In this document: positions 31,181 to 43,659 of the stretch, one piece after another
Numbering within the stretch: position 1 is the stretch's first letter
Layout: each line of letters begins with the position of its first letter
NCBI RefSeq assembly: GCF_018991925.1
Contig: NW_024727766.1
Coordinates: 25,471-89,470 of the forward strand
Direction of reading: 5' to 3'
From: Homarus americanus
Lineage: Eukaryota > Arthropoda > Malacostraca > Decapoda > Nephropidae
DNA: 64,000 nucleotides
Translations under genes and position numbers: made by a program
The notes under the pieces: generated by a model
Seen by the model: only the letters and a program-made list of their open reading frames with translations
Told to the model about the DNA's origin: nothing
Databases searched by the model: none

Positions 31181-33561
31181 GTCAGTTAGCGCCAAAATCA
31201 AATGATTCATATTACGCTCAATAGCCCACAAAACATGTAATTCTGCTTTCGTTTGAGTCATCCATCTGAGGAGTCCATTTTCTCATCACTTCAAGACGCC
31301 TCAGTCCTCCATTATCCCATTTTCTCTGACTCACTGAAACCAACCTCTCTATAAAATGAATTTGAATGTGAGAGAGAGCACCCTTGTTTTGAGTCAACTT
31401 ACAGTAGATATGTGTGTTTACAGTTGGAACATTCAAGATCCATTGTGAGTGGTGTTGAACGCTTCAACTGTCCTTATTGTTAGTAAAACGTGACAAGTAA
31501 GTGAGTGTTGAGTTTGCCAGCTAGAGTGGCGTATTTTATGTCGTCCGTGGGGATACCCATGGGTTTTTGATCTCTACTGAAGATATATTATTTTGTCGCC
31601 CAGACATCAGAGAATCTGATGTTTATAGTTTAGTTAGTGTCAGTTGTCTATTTAAAAAAGTAATTAATCTCCTGAACAGTTCCTGTCAAACTCAAAATTC
31701 TCCGAGACTTAACGGCCGTTTGACCTGGGATGTGGTTTGCGGTCAGGCCAATAGAGTTGCGAACGCTTATATAACTCCATTTCACCTCTTTACTGACAAA
31801 CTCAATCTCTGATTAAATCATAAATATAGATGTAGATAATTGGCCTGATCTGTGACACTGACGGTCACAGCTAGGTGTCCAACGACTACTTTGAAGAGAG
31901 GGTCTATTGTTAGTAAAATTAGTCTTTCTAGTAGGAATATGCCCTCAGGCCCGTATATATGCCGGCCCGCAAGGAAAAATCACTCCCTCTGATTTCTCCT
32001 CCATGTCTCCAGGTATGCTAACGTGTGTTCCACACCGCCATATTAATTCAGTTTAACTTAGTCAATTTTGTGAATATCAGTGTTCATGTTTTAACATAGT
32101 AATTTCTGTGCCAACTAAGTCGAGTAAAGTAGAGATTTAGATATCGTCTGGACCGTTGCCAGACGTATGTTTGTTTAGTGAAGTTAAATATTCACTCTCT
32201 CTGTGATTTCTCCTCCACGTCTCCAGGATGCTGATTGTGTGTTAGCACTACTCCTGAGGTTCGGTGGCTGCCTAGGGGCAAGATGTTTCTCGAAGGATGT
32301 CTTTAAGGGGGCGCGATTAGAATCCCAGGACGCGATTCCCCCGAGAGGCGCCATCAACAACTCTGCCAGTTTATCACGAGTCAACCTCTCTGGGTGCACC
32401 TAGCGAGCGAGCCTTCAGCTTGGCGGTCGCTGTAAACAAATGTGCCCCGCTGACTCCACCTGGTGATTGTAGTCCATCTATTTGCATGGCGCAGTATCGG
32501 CCCATGTTTGGAGGGATAACTAGCAGAAGTATAGTATCCCAGGTTAAGTATTGAACCACTGAATGAGAGTTCAAGGTGCCATGTTGTTCCTTGCGAACGA
32601 ACCTGAGGTATTGTATGTTGCTATCATTGTGGAGTTGTCCAGTGTGTTTTGTATTTATCGGTAATGAACCTGTAACAATAACCTGAGAGCATAATGTTAT
32701 AACCAAGAATTGAAGAGGTAATTTGTCACTTGTTAAAATAAGACCTGAGGGTCCAGTGATATCTTGTGTATAATAATTACTGAATCTCATTTGTCAAAGG
32801 AATAATACAACAATTGTCTATTGAAGTAATAAATACTTGGAGGTGTTTAAGGAGGTGATAAGTTCTTGAAGTGTTTGATGACTTAATAAGTAATTGCAGT
32901 TCTGTTTTGTCTGAGTGAATTTAAGATGCATCTTATCCATTCACTGTGTTAATAAATAATGAATTAGTAATCTACGAGTATCACCACTCTATTCCTTCTA
33001 AACATTGGTTTCCAGAAAATAATACTTACTCACGTGCCTATACATCTACCACATTACCCAAAACTTTCCATGAGTTATGTTATATACTAAAAAGCTGGGT
33101 GGTGGCAGTTACCCTTTGTAAGTATAAAAAGTGTTGTACTAAGAATAACATGGTTCCCCAGACTAACCCATGTATAAGAATATAAGTAAAACAGAGTAAA
33201 TACTTCAGAAAGGTAAGGACATAAATTTAGAAAATATAATATACAGTATATGAAAAGAAATGAAAGACTTGGAAAGTATAAGAAAAGACAGATAAGACAT
33301 GTATGTAATTTGTGGAACTAAAGACACAGCCTAGAAATTATTAAATAACTACGCCATGAAAGTTTAATCTAAAGAACATACAGTACATAACTAAGGAAAG
33401 AATTACTTATATAAGAATATCAGCAAGAGTATAAAATACATTTATAAATAAAAAATTGAAGAATAATAATAGAAAAGAATATCTGGAGAGTAAATTATAA
33501 AGAGAAAGAAACAGCCCTTTACACCAAAACCAAGAACAAGCTTCTCATTTGTCTGTAGATC
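31181..33561. other. No gene recognised; scattered LTR-family and other repeat pieces
   Basis: 31260-31530 is the dispersed repeat also found at 1360-1650. 'ctgatttctcctccatgtct' at about 31998 and a near copy at 32202 form a short direct repeat. 'aatatcagtgttcatg' near 32074 recalls the LTR family. Frames at 31567-31812, 32374-32790 and 32946-33185 have no recognisable domain. 33180-33530 is A-rich with nothing identified. Confidence 0.55.
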
Positions 33562-33891
33562 TTAAGATGATAAGTTTATGAACAAATTTGGATCACGCAA
33601 TATGGTCCAGTAACTCTCGTCAAACAGAGCATTTAATTTGGCATTTAACTTTCTTTTTTGGGCTTTGTCACTTTTACTAAGAAGTTGATATCCAAAATCA
33701 CGAATGGTATGCCACTTATCAACACAAACACTGATTTGCATAAGTATTTTACACTGAGCACTGTGTTTAAAAGCTAATTTTACACTATCACTTGAACTCC
33801 TGATAAGGGAGTCCAGCAGCACTTTATCCAACTCAGAGAATGCTTGATTGTCCAGATGTCTTAGTCTACTTGGAAGGAACAATTTTATCAT
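33562..33891 (-). CDS. Unrecognised 109-codon reading frame
   Basis: Decodes to a lysine/leucine-rich protein without low-complexity bias (e.g. FSELDKVLLDSLIRSSSDSV, KAQKRKLNAKLNALFDESYW). I do not recognise it. It lies between Penelope fragments and a Tigger element, so a fragment of a mobile-element protein is the likeliest explanation, but a host exon cannot be excluded. No splice structure was worked out. Confidence 0.3.
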   Translation of the reverse strand: MIKLFLPSRLRHLDNQAFSELDKVLLDSLIRSSSDSVKLAFKHSAQCKILMQISVCVDKWHTIRDFGYQLLSKSDKAQKRKLNAKLNALFDESYWTILRDPNLFINLSS

Positions 33892-34178
33892 CTCTGCAAT
33901 CTTTCAAAAACTTCAACTTGAGCTTTCAGCAAACTCTTCTTGCAGTTACGATAGATGGGGCGAAGATGAGGATGTTGTTGACAGATTAAGGACACAGCGT
34001 AGGAGAGACGTGTAAGTTCCCTTATTTTTGACCTGACCTGACTAGTCACGTCGCCCCCTTCTCTTAAGCTCCTGTATGTGTGTTGGTGTTGGTGTGGGGA
34101 TTAGTGGATGACATCATTATGACTTGACCTAATGTTTTATAAGGTCACCCTGTATATTTAAGCCTCTCTGTCCATGTA

Positions 34179-34935
34179 CAGGTAGTTCTGCTATAACGCG
34201 ATAACTGTGTTCTTGTAAAATATCGTGTTATGGAAAATCGCGTAATAGAAATAACAGGGCTTATGGAGAAAATAGGGTTAGGTGCAGATTACTCGAAATC
34301 GAAAAAATTTAGTAGTTAGCCTAACACAAAGGATAGCACAGTCTAAATAAATGTTACATTCATATCTAATAATGAAATCATACAGTAAATGTAACACTTT
34401 ACCTTGATGGGGGAGAAGGGTGATTTTGAGGTTGATAAAATCGAGCTTCTCTTCAAGTGTTATATCCTTTCTTTTACGATCATCACCGGGAATTCTATCA
34501 CCAGAACGCTTCTTGTTGATATTCTTCTTTACTATATTCACATTATTTAAATTTTTTTTTTTTTTTTCTTCTAATTTATTGTTTTTTTATTACAAATATT
34601 AATGATATTCTTTATTTCAGGGGTTTAGATGCATATTTATGCACTTTTTTACAATTTTTACAATTTTATATTATATTTTTCAGTGTTAAGTGGTTGTATT
34701 TGGGGGCCTGGAACGGATTAATCCTATAACGAACGAATGCTATAACGAACAAGGTTCTAGAACCAATTAGATTCGTTATAGCATACCCCACTGTACCACA
34801 AAATTGGAGAAATAGTAAGCAAAAATCGCGTTATAGCAAACAAGCGTTCGCGTTGTACAAATATCGTTCCTAATTCATAAATCGCGTTAGAGCAAATTCG
34901 TGTTATCAAAACACGCGTTATAGCAGAACTCACTG
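34179..34935 (-). mobile_element. Tigger MITE with HTH remnant
   Basis: 757 bp, TA on both sides, ends CAGGTAGTTCTGCTATAACG and CGTTATAGCAGAACTCACTG. The interior minus strand encodes VKKNINKKRSGDRIPGDDRK and ITLEEKLDFINLK, the N-terminal basic segment and first helix of a Tigger transposase; the rest is deleted. A second copy in the opposite orientation begins at 62730. The subterminal region repeats GCGTTATAGCA-like words. Confidence 0.88.
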
Positions 34936-34937
34936 TA

Positions 34938-35201
<264 letters not shown>

Positions 35202-35203
35202 TC

Positions 35204-36368
35204 TCAGCAGCTGTTACACAAAGCTGCTGCTGAAGGTGTAGCTGGAGGGTGAGGGGTGGGGTTACCTTGCTGCTTCTTACCCTTTCTGTAGGAAGACACC
35301 GCCCTCACCTGGTCAGGTTGTGAACATAAAGCTGAAGTCGCACATCTGGCGGCCTCGTACGCTCGACATTTTGTAACTACATCCTGAAGGGAGGAAGTGG
35401 GGTCAAGTGAAATGAGACGCTGAACTAGCTCTTCATCTCGAACACCCGTTAAAATAATTGTCTTGAGTTGTGTCTCTTCACAGACTTGAGAATTTCCAGG
35501 ACAAACATCAACTTCCTCTGAGCATGTCTTGAGTCTTACAAAAAATGCATCAAAAGATTCTCCATCAAGCTGCTTACATTGGAGGAGTTCTCTTCTTCTG
35601 AGTGCTTCGTTGCGCTGTCCCTTAACATGTTCCTGTAACTTGTCGAGCACGGCCTCTACCGTCAGAGTTGTTGCAGGAGGCACTTGAAGTGTGTGCTCGA
35701 GAGTACGTTGTGTCTCTAAGGACAAGCACATACGAAGCTGTATCATCTGTTTAGGCTGTGATAAACTTGACAAGTCAACCATTGTTGCATAGTCTTGCCA
35801 ACGTCGACGCCATTCCCGAAATATCTGATAGGAAGCATCAGACTTCAGAGAAGGAGGCGTTTGTGCTGCAGCCTAACAAGGAATTGTTGAATCGACTCCG
35901 GGAAATGAGGTACCAGTACCTCTAGTCGTATCAGCATTAGTAGTAGCAGACGAATCTTGTACGGTAGATCGTTGTGGGGAGGCTAACAGAGAAATCAAGA
36001 CTTCAAATCTGGCTTGATCCTCTTCTTCTCAGGTCATCCTCACTTCTACGTATATCTTCGAGTTCTCTGTGTGTTTGTTCCTCTTCGTGGCGCCGTCTTT
36101 CAGACTGTCTGTACCGAATTTCTTTCTCTTCTCTCCTTGCAATATCGTCCTGGCGTCGAGAAGTTTCCATCCACTTAATCAGTTGAAGGAGATCTGTGGA
36201 CGCATGCATCGCAGGAGAGCTTGCTCGCGACGAACGAGGAGATTCTGTGGGTGACTTGGCGTTGTCACTGTGGGGAGCGTGGGGCCTGAGTGTGGGCGGA
36301 GAGAGGTCTCCCAGCCTTAAACTCATAATCCCATCGTCCAGGGTATCATTTTGATCCCTGTGAGACAT
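35204..36368 (-). pseudogene. Ty3/Gypsy gag remnant
   Basis: 36003-36368 gives the N-terminal part (MSHRDQNDTLDDGIMSLRLG, then a charged coiled-coil-like stretch RREEKEIRYRQSERRRHEEE). 35204-35782 gives the capsid-like part (LSSLSQPKQMIQLRMCLSLE, LDGESFDAFFVRLKTCSEEV, KTIILTGVRDEELVQRLISL, DVVTKCRAYEAA), as in retrotransposon gag of K02A2.6-like Gypsy elements. The link at 35783-36002 contains a stop and a frame shift. The frame ends at the (TA)n array, before any Cys-His knuckle. Upstream on the minus strand, 36880-36905 could hold the tRNA primer site ('gggggtatcaaagtcaaaca') and an LTR end; that is tentative. Confidence 0.8.
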
Positions 36369-37108
36369 GCCGACAGCTTCTGTACTCTATCTGTGCAAAA
36401 GACCGGGTCAGCCCCTCGTAATCTATGCACAGAATTACAGAAGTCTGAAGTAACTCACAAGAATTTAATATAAGGTGGGTCTGTGAATGCGTGTGTGTGT
36501 GTGTGTATGGCTGGTTGCTGGGAGAGGCTTGGCGCACTGCCAGATGTAGGAGCAGCTGGGCAGCGTCAGCGCGCTGTCCTCAGTTACCCTCTGACCAGAG
36601 GCGGGGGCGCACGTACTGTTCGGCCGCTCCCTTAGTCATCTGACCGCAACTTGCACAGACAATTCTGATTAAAATACACAACACAGCACTTCACAAAACA
36701 CTTCACTTCACAGCACTGTACACAGCATAGCACTTCACAACACTGTAAGTCTAGAGGCTTGTAGTCTTGCTGTAAATCCTTGGTGAAGCTGAAGACGAGA
36801 CTCCATTAACACAGTCCGGGCGGGAAGGCTGGGTCCACTGTATCTCACTGAGAAATATTCACTGCGCCATCTATGTTTGACTTTGATACCCCCAAAATGT
36901 TCTACACTACTGAGGGTATACACAAACACTTGTTATCTTAAAAATAGGTTCTTATTCTCATATGGGAGATATACAGAGATGGACCAAGAAACTCGCTTCC
37001 TCACCATAAGGACTGGTGGTCTTCACTCCATGTATCACTGCGCGCTGGCCTGTACAGATGCCAGCATTCACAAGCTGAATACATAAAATATAAATATGAT
37101 AATTCATA
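36369..37108 (-). other. Probable 5' leader and LTR of the Gypsy remnant
   Basis: Non-coding, directly 5' of the gag remnant. On the minus strand a possible LTR end '...gtagtgtagaaca' at about 36899-36911 precedes a possible primer-binding stretch. The other LTR boundary is not visible and may have been cut by the Tigger-type element at 37111. A short (GT)n lies at 36490-36510. Confidence 0.35.
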
Positions 37109-37110
37109 TA

Positions 37111-38695
37111 CAGTATTACCCCGCCTAACGCGGTTTCACTTAACGCGTTTTATCATAAACTCGGTGCCTCACCAGAGCTGAACTTTCACTTAACACGGAT
37201 TTTTTCCACATATACGTGGTAAGTGTCCAGCTCGAGACGCTATTTTCAGATTTGCCCCACCCTGCCTGACTGCCTGTTTTAGCTCATAAAATTCATACAA
37301 ATTACCCGGCCAGAATATAATTTACATTGCTGGAATTCTTATAATTTGGTGATCATTTTGAATATAAACATCATATTTTTGCATTAGACATAAAAATTTT
37401 AGATAAAAATTTTTCTCAAATTAACTATGTTATCTTTTGTGCAAAATATATGACATTTATATTCAAAATATTCCTGGTCTTACAAGGAATCCAGCAATGT
37501 CAATTATATTATCCTAACTTTAGTTTGAGGTATTATTTATTAAATTTTAGTGGTTATCCCACACATCTCCTTGGGACCGTTGGTGGGGGGTGGGGGGGAG
37601 GGAGGGACCGACCGACCATCTGTTACCCTGTGAAGAATTATTTTTTTTTTTATTAACTGAAGATATTTGTTTTAGCTCATAAAATTCATACAAATTATCT
37701 GGTCTGAATATAATTTACATTGCTGGAATTCTTATAATTTGATGATCATTTTGAATATAAACATCATATTTTTGCATTAGACATACAAATTTTAGATAAA
37801 AATTGTTCTCAAATTAACTATGTTATCTTTTGTGCAAAATATATGACATTTATATTCAAAATATTCCTGGTCTTACAAGGAATCCAGCAATGTCAATTAT
37901 ATTATCCTAACTTTAATCTGAGGTATTATTTAATACTAAATGTTAAAAACCCTGGAAGGGAGGATTGGTGGGGGTGGGGGGGAGGGTTGGGACTGACCGC
38001 GCGGTTGGAAGAGGGGGGGAGGCAAGGTGGGGTACTTTGATTGACAGATAGTGTTGTGAAGATTATTTTTTTTTTTATTAACTGAAGATATTTGTTTTAG
38101 CTCATAAAATTCATACAAATTACCCGGTCAGAATATAATTTACATTGCTGGAATTCTTATAATTTGGTGATCATTTTGAATATAAACATCATATATTTTT
38201 CATTAAACATACAAATTTTAGATAAAAATTTTTCTCTAGGTAACTATGTTATCTTTTGTGCAAAATATATGACATTTATATTCAAAATATTCCTGGTCTT
38301 ACAAGGAATCCAGCAATGTCAATTGTATTATCCTAACTTTAGTTTGAGGTATTATTTATTAAAATTTAATGGTTTTCCCCCAAAAATTTCTCTGAGAGGG
38401 AAGAGCCAGTGAGTGTAGTATGAGAGAGGGAGGGAGTTGAGTCCATTATTTGAATGGACATTAACTTGGCGACTGTATTTCTCTTAAGTATTAATTGTGT
38501 GCATGTACCATCATAAAATTAAGATGTTATTTTTACTACAACATAGGTATGTGCCTTCAAAAAGTGGAGTTTGGGGGTCAGGCCGGTTTCTATTGGAATT
38601 AATCCCATATGTTCTGTTGTTCACTTAACGCGGATTTCACTTAACACGGGACCCTCTGGGTTCAATTGACCGTGTTAAGTGGGGTACAACTAATA
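37111..38695. mobile_element. Tigger-type element with internal tandem triplication
   Basis: Begins CAGTATTACCCCGCCTAACG next to TA; the right end 'ccgtgttaagtggggtacaa' is its degraded inverse. Subterminal words CACTTAACGCGG occur several times at both ends. No transposase. 38500-38640 resembles 5455-5560 in the MITE at 5376-6005. The body is three tandem copies of a ~400-bp segment, listed separately. Confidence 0.72.
37276..38380. repeat. Three tandem copies of a ~400-bp segment
   Basis: Copies start at about 37276, 37669 and 38092 with 'gttttagctcataaaattca' and share ~285 bp of near-identical sequence through 'tatattatcctaacttta' and 'gaggtattattta'. Each is followed by a diverged G-rich spacer (gtgggggg runs in the first two). 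The high identity suggests recent tandem duplication inside the element. Confidence 0.9.
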
Positions 38696-38859
38696 TGGTG
38701 CATAATAAATGGAAATATCACATAGAAGTAATACATGTTCTGTAATACTTTACTATACACAATTAATACAGTAATATAAGGATACACAGCTTAAGGTACT
38801 ACTTCGTGTCCATATTATACAAAAACCTGGAACGTTAATGTGGCATTTAAAAACTCATG

Positions 38860-39256
38860 CACTGTAAAACAAATGTTAATCAAGAACTCCCCCAACAATG
38901 CAGGCGGCTGCATTTACAAGGTTCCTTGCAATGTATGTAATATATTCTACTTAGGCCAGACAGGTAAAAGATCTTGTAACTAGACTTAAAAAACATAAAT
39001 ATAGTGTTAGGTCAGGCCAGGAATCCGAAGCTCTGTTCATTCATATGAGAGATAATAAGCATTGCATTGACTGGGATAATGCCTCTTCAATATTATCTTG
39101 TAATTCAATTGTCAGTAGGAACATTATAGAATCCAGTCTCATTAAACATACCGAATTCGTCAACAAGAATTTGTGTAATGGTATGTACAAACTGGATAAT
39201 TATGTAATTATGAAGATTTGTAACCAGGTGAGAAGGTTGGGTCATCTTACCCTATG
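38860..39256 (+). pseudogene. Penelope-like element, GIY-YIG endonuclease domain
   Basis: Plus-strand reading: NNAGGCIYKVPCNVCNIFYL, GQTGKRSC, then a stop and frame shift, then SVRSGQESEALFIHMRDNKH, CIDWDNASSILSCNSIVSRN, IIESSLIKHTEFVN. This is the GIY-YIG endonuclease that ends Penelope reverse transcriptases: paired Tyr in 'IYKVPC' and 'FYLGQTGK', the CxxC, and the 'H.IDW..A' and 'R.IIES.LI' segments. The reverse transcriptase part is missing upstream. An inverted copy of the same domain lies at 39840-39924 plus 47531-47697, split by the Gypsy element. Confidence 0.85.
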
Positions 39257-39410
39257 ACCTGACTATGGACAGCTGCTGTACTTATGAAGATTAGTAGGGT
39301 CACTGCCTAATGACTGGACTATTGTGGACACCTACAGTCCCCTAGGGACTTGATCTCACTCTCCTCTACTGTATATATTATTAGCCTTGTCAATTATTTC
39401 TCCTTAATCT

Positions 39411-39523
39411 GTACTCACCCCTGAAGATGTGAATTACACGAAAGCGCTTGGGAACTTCGTGTTTTCTTTTTCCTTGTGGTTATTAGCATATACCTGGATC
39501 ATGCGCACCTACAGTGATTTATT

Positions 39524-39613
<90 letters not shown>

Positions 39614-39640
39614 AATATATCACTGTAGGTGCGTGATCAA
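39411..39640. repeat. Palindromic Penelope tails around a (TA)n array
   Basis: The plus-strand tail at 39411-39527 ('cctgaagatgtgaattacac', 'gaaagcgcttgggaac', then 'cacctacagtgatttatttg') enters (TA)n at 39528-39610, and the right side (39611-39640, 'caaatatatcactgtaggtg') is the inverse of the left flank. The two Penelope copies thus meet tail to tail across the microsatellite. Confidence 0.8.
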
Positions 39641-39924
39641 ATACAGAAAAAAAAACACGATAAAATTTCTTCGGAAATTCAGGCTTTAAAATAGAAGTGC
39701 AGAACAAGTTATATATATATATATACAGAGGTGTGAGAACAAGTCCACAGAGGTCAAGTACAGGTAGCCCTACCAATCTTTACAAAAGCACCTGGCGGTC
39801 GTTGTCAGGTCAGAGAAAAAGCTTCTCTACAATTATCTCTATTGTTCAATTTGTACATACCGTTACTCGAATTCATGTTAACGGACTCGGTATGTTTAAT
39901 GAGACTAGATTCTATAATGTTCCT
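39640..39924 (-). pseudogene. Penelope copy (minus), 3' part up to the Gypsy insertion
   Basis: 39840-39924 is the reverse complement of 39115-39200 in the GIY-YIG copy ('aatgagactagattctataa' against its inverse). The remainder of this domain continues at 47531-47697 on the other side of the Gypsy element. 39640-39840 contains a short (TA) tract at 39711-39725 and no clear coding. Confidence 0.75.
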
Positions 39925-39929
39925 ACTGT

Positions 39930-41637
39930 TGTACTGCGCACATCATTGTCATTCCTAAAAACCCCATTTAATTCATATTATGCTATATAACATTCAAATG
40001 CACCGCGCTTGTAGAACCTCAGAAAACGGGAAACATTGATAAAGGACAACTCACCTACTCAATGTTCCTAGACCATGTGTTGTATTGTACCTAGGTACAG
40101 TTATATCATGTTAATTGTATGTATTCATAGCATTAAGGAGAACTCAGGGTATGCACAAGATGAATGTTAAAGTCCAGTTGAGCCGGACTAGTGTACTGTA
40201 AGACTAAGTGTGGATCAGGGTTTGAAGGTCATACTATTTACGTCTGTGAGCGTGTAGCGAACATAACTTCCACAGATATCATATGAAAATACATGAGAAC
40301 CATGATCTGGAAAAAGGATAAATGTATCAGAACTATGTGAGGTGTTGGAAGTGATCCAGAAACTATACTTGAAAGGAAATATCTTGTATGCGTCGGTATG
40401 AACTTAATACACCTCGTATCCTCACGTGACATATACCCACGACAGGTCCAGTGATCAGAGAATCTTATGTCTGTGTTCAAATAGTGCAATGTGTGAGAGA
40501 AGGTTCCCTCATTACAGTTTTAAGTGAAGTTGATACACCCCCGCCATGAACATTCAGCCTTTGTTTCAAGGCGCGTCATGTACCCGCCTCGGATGCCACG
40601 TTGATATTATAACCCCATGAATTTACCCAAGTACTAGCAAACCAAGACCTTACCTTAGTGTGTAATTTAGGATTAAAATATGTGTTTATAAGGCATGAGT
40701 GACAATATACCGAAAAGTGTTCAGGTGAGAACCATAAGAAACAAAAGTGCAGATTAAAGATTGGAAACTGTAGGCCTACATGATGAGGAGCGGCGGGGCA
40801 ATGCCCTCAGTCTTCCTCGTTCTACCGTCACCTCAGGTTCCATGCGGTCGGAGTACCTTGCCGCCCGGCCGCCATTATCCCTTTGAGCGTCACAACAGGT
40901 GGTGACTACTCCCCGCTATGCCAATCCACTGTGAACCTGTGGATTTCCAGCGCACCACTCCAAATGAATAGTCACAAATAAGGAGACCGTGAGAAACTCT
41001 GCGGTCGTCACTTGGAGCGACCTATAATACCAGGCGTAGAAATAGTGCTGGTATGTCTCTAGGTGAAGCCCTCGTCTTTACCCACCGAGGGCGGTGTGCG
41101 AACGAGGTGCCTGTTGTGTATACCTAAAAGTCACAAGGAGTCCCATACTTGCAGGTATGGAGTGTAACATGTGTGTTGAGATGGTGCTACTATGTATGAT
41201 AACCGACGGTGCTATATTCCATACAGGTGGAGCAGTCTGATGTGTTAAGGGATAGTGTAAGAAGGAATGACCGAGGTAAGGTGGTCACAGATTGTTATGC
41301 AATAAGTAGGTGGATGACACGCCATCAATGTAAGAGTCTGGGGCCCATCTGGGTAACCACATTTCCGTTGTTCTTCTGAGGAAGGCCAATTCATGTATAT
41401 GTTTTTTACCAGTATGTTTTACAAGGAATAAATCAATTAAGACATGTTATGGTTTCACCCTTCTTTACCCTTATCGATCTGGTCAATGGAGAACCTAACC
41501 CAATGCCTAGTCCACTCTGCACGCTACCTAACGAGCTACATGCTGTCCAGAGGGGGTCTGGTGGCAGCTACCCTTAGAAATTAAGATCAGAGTTAAGTCA
41601 TCCCCTTAGACTTAGTGACCCCAGAATCTGGCAGTAT
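39930..41637 (+). repeat. 5' LTR of the Gypsy element
   Basis: Starts TGTACTGCGCACATC, ends AATCTGGCAGTAT. 1708 bp, the same length as the 3' LTR. A minus-strand frame at 40238-40489 is duplicated in the other LTR (46126-46377) only because the LTRs are copies. LTR ends are not the canonical TG...CA on the right. Confidence 0.93.
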
Positions 41638-42188
41638 AAATTGGTGGCTATAGCGGTGGGATGTTTTTTAATCATTGATCAAATCCGAGGGAATTAAAGT
41701 TGTGATTTAAGTTGCAAATATAGACAAGTATTTTAATGATGGATAATCTGATTTTTGAGTGATACTTACAGGTGAATAACATTGATTGAGTACAGAAATG
41801 TAAGAAGAATTTTTGAAAATTTATACAGTACTGAAGTCATGTGTGTCATTGATGTGTTTTATGTTTGTGTTTTATCCAGCATTAATATGTATTAATAATT
41901 ACAGAAGTTGTGGATTAACCTTGTTGACGTTGAAGTAAGGGAGTCCACACTGTGTCTGAGAAGTGTCTCAAGTGGTTCACCTCTGATGTTGTTAAGTGGT
42001 TCACCTATGGAATACCATAGGACTTTCGGTCTCCAGTTGATGTGAGTTATAATTTTTGGTGCCATGTTAAGAGGTTGCATAGTGTTGTATTATACCATTG
42101 ATCAATTCAGGTTGTAGTAGTACAGGAGAGTAGTTGTGTTACGCGGTTCGTATTTTTCCTTGGTCGAGGGGTAACATTTTAGGTCAAA
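41638..42188 (+). other. Leader of the Gypsy element
   Basis: Follows the 5' LTR. 'aaattggtggctatagcggt' is where the tRNA primer site should be, but I cannot name the tRNA. No coding sequence up to the gag start at 42189. Confidence 0.6.
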
Positions 42189-42359
42189 ATGGCTGAGTCA
42201 GTAGAACAGGAGAGTACCATGGTAGGGGACACATTAGAAGAGAGATTGGAACGGACTTTGCAGATCGTCGAGAGACAATACTCAGAGCTAGAAGAATTAC
42301 AGAGACAGGTTAAGGAACTAAAACGAGAACTCCAGCATGCAAAGAATCAGGACACTTAG
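42189..42359 (+). CDS. Truncated gag start with coiled coil
   Basis: 56 codons: MAESVEQESTMVGDTLEERL, then heptad-like LQIVERQYSELEELQRQVKE, LKRELQHAKNQDT, stop. The Leu/Glu/Lys-rich heptads predict a coiled coil. The frame stops where the sequence jumps to integrase zinc-finger codons, so the deletion joining point is about 42345-42350. It looks like the first part of gag; the capsid domain is lost. Confidence 0.6.
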   Translation: MAESVEQESTMVGDTLEERLERTLQIVERQYSELEELQRQVKELKRELQHAKNQDT

Positions 42360-43496
42360 GACAGTGGAAGACTATAGCCAGAGTAGAAGGCCTTTTCTAT
42401 TGGCCCAATTATCGCAGACTGTGTGAAATTTGTAGAATCATGTGAAGTGTGTCAAAGATTCAAAGGGACAAAAGGGTTAGAACAGCAATGGCAGGGGATG
42501 TCAGAAGTAACTAAACCTTTGGAGAGAGTATCTGTGGACTTGACAGACTTACATAATAGCGTGAATGGATATCGCTATGTGTTGACTGTCATAGATCACT
42601 ATTCTAGGTTTGTCAATTTCTATCCTTTGAGAACCAAATCCACTCAGGAAGTGACCAGAGAATTTAGTAAATTCATTAATGTTTTTGGTAGCCCTGGAGT
42701 AGTCATTGCAGATAATGGAGGTGAATTTACAGCAATACAGTTTAGAGAATTATGTAAAGTAACTGGCATTAGGAACCATTTTACATTGCCTTACCACCCT
42801 AGAGGTAATAGTGTCACAGAGAGAATGCACAGGACCTTTAAAACCACACTGGCAATCATGTGTGAAGATAATTCACTTCAGTGGCCAAAATTTCTCAGTC
42901 CCGTGCAGTCTGCTCTGAACACGTCTGTCCATGCCACAACTGGGGTACAGCCTCATTTTGCTTTTTTGTCGAGGCATGTACAAAGACAAGTAGGAATTGA
43001 CTTACCTATAATAGAGAATGAGAGCAGCCAAGAGTTGAAAGAAGCCCATAGGTTGATAAAAGAGATGTCTGCCAGAATGTCACGAGAGACCAGAGAGAGA
43101 GCAAATAGATCAAGAACGAACCAAACCATGCAGTTAGGAGAAACAGTATGGGTGAGGAACGAATGGCCCAACCCTGGGACCAGTAGGAAGTTGAATACCA
43201 AGTGGAGGGGTCCGTACACTATAACAGAAATTATACGAAATGGTGCCGCATATGAGTTGACTAACCCATTGGATGAAAGTGAGGTGATAAAGAGGGCGGC
43301 TGAGAAAGTAAAGAGGTATGTAAGTAGAGACATGTTTGTTCAGCTGAATGAGCCCCTACTTCCACCCTATGATTCTTCCTCGGACTCGGGTTCAGACGAA
43401 ACAGATGAGGAAAGTGATGACGGAAATGTGGAAGGTCAACCTGCAAGTAGATTCCCTTTGAGGCAGAGGAGACCAGTAGTTAGAATGGATTTGTAG
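42346..43496 (+). pseudogene. Ty3/Gypsy integrase
   Basis: Joins retrotransposon cDNA to host DNA. 42346-42420 reads GHLGQWKTIARVEGLFYWPN, the His part of the HHCC finger, then a single frame shift leads to VKFVESCEVCQRFKGTKG with the CxxC pair (42423 on). Core domain: VSVDLTDL (first Asp), VIADNGGEFTAIQFRELCKV (second), YHPRGNSVTERMHRTFKTTL (catalytic Glu). C-terminal part: WRGPYTITEIIRNGAAYELT, a GPF/Y-type module, then an acidic Ser/Asp tail. About 357 residues uninterrupted after 42423; the catalytic triad is intact. Everything upstream of the finger (protease, RT, RNase H) is deleted. Confidence 0.92.
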
Positions 43497-43659
43497 GAAA
43501 TATAGTTCCAGAATGTTGCTTCAATTGAATATTATTGGCTTTCCAGTTTGTTAGGTTGATTTGTTGAATTATAAAGTTTTTGGTGGGGGAGACAGTTGCT
43601 CAGATGGTTTGTCGGGATGCTTTTTGAAGATCAGCTATTAGTAGTGGTATCTATATTGT

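Noticed and set aside
42953..43333. 126-codon antisense frame
   Set aside because: Lies opposite the intact integrase and has no domain.
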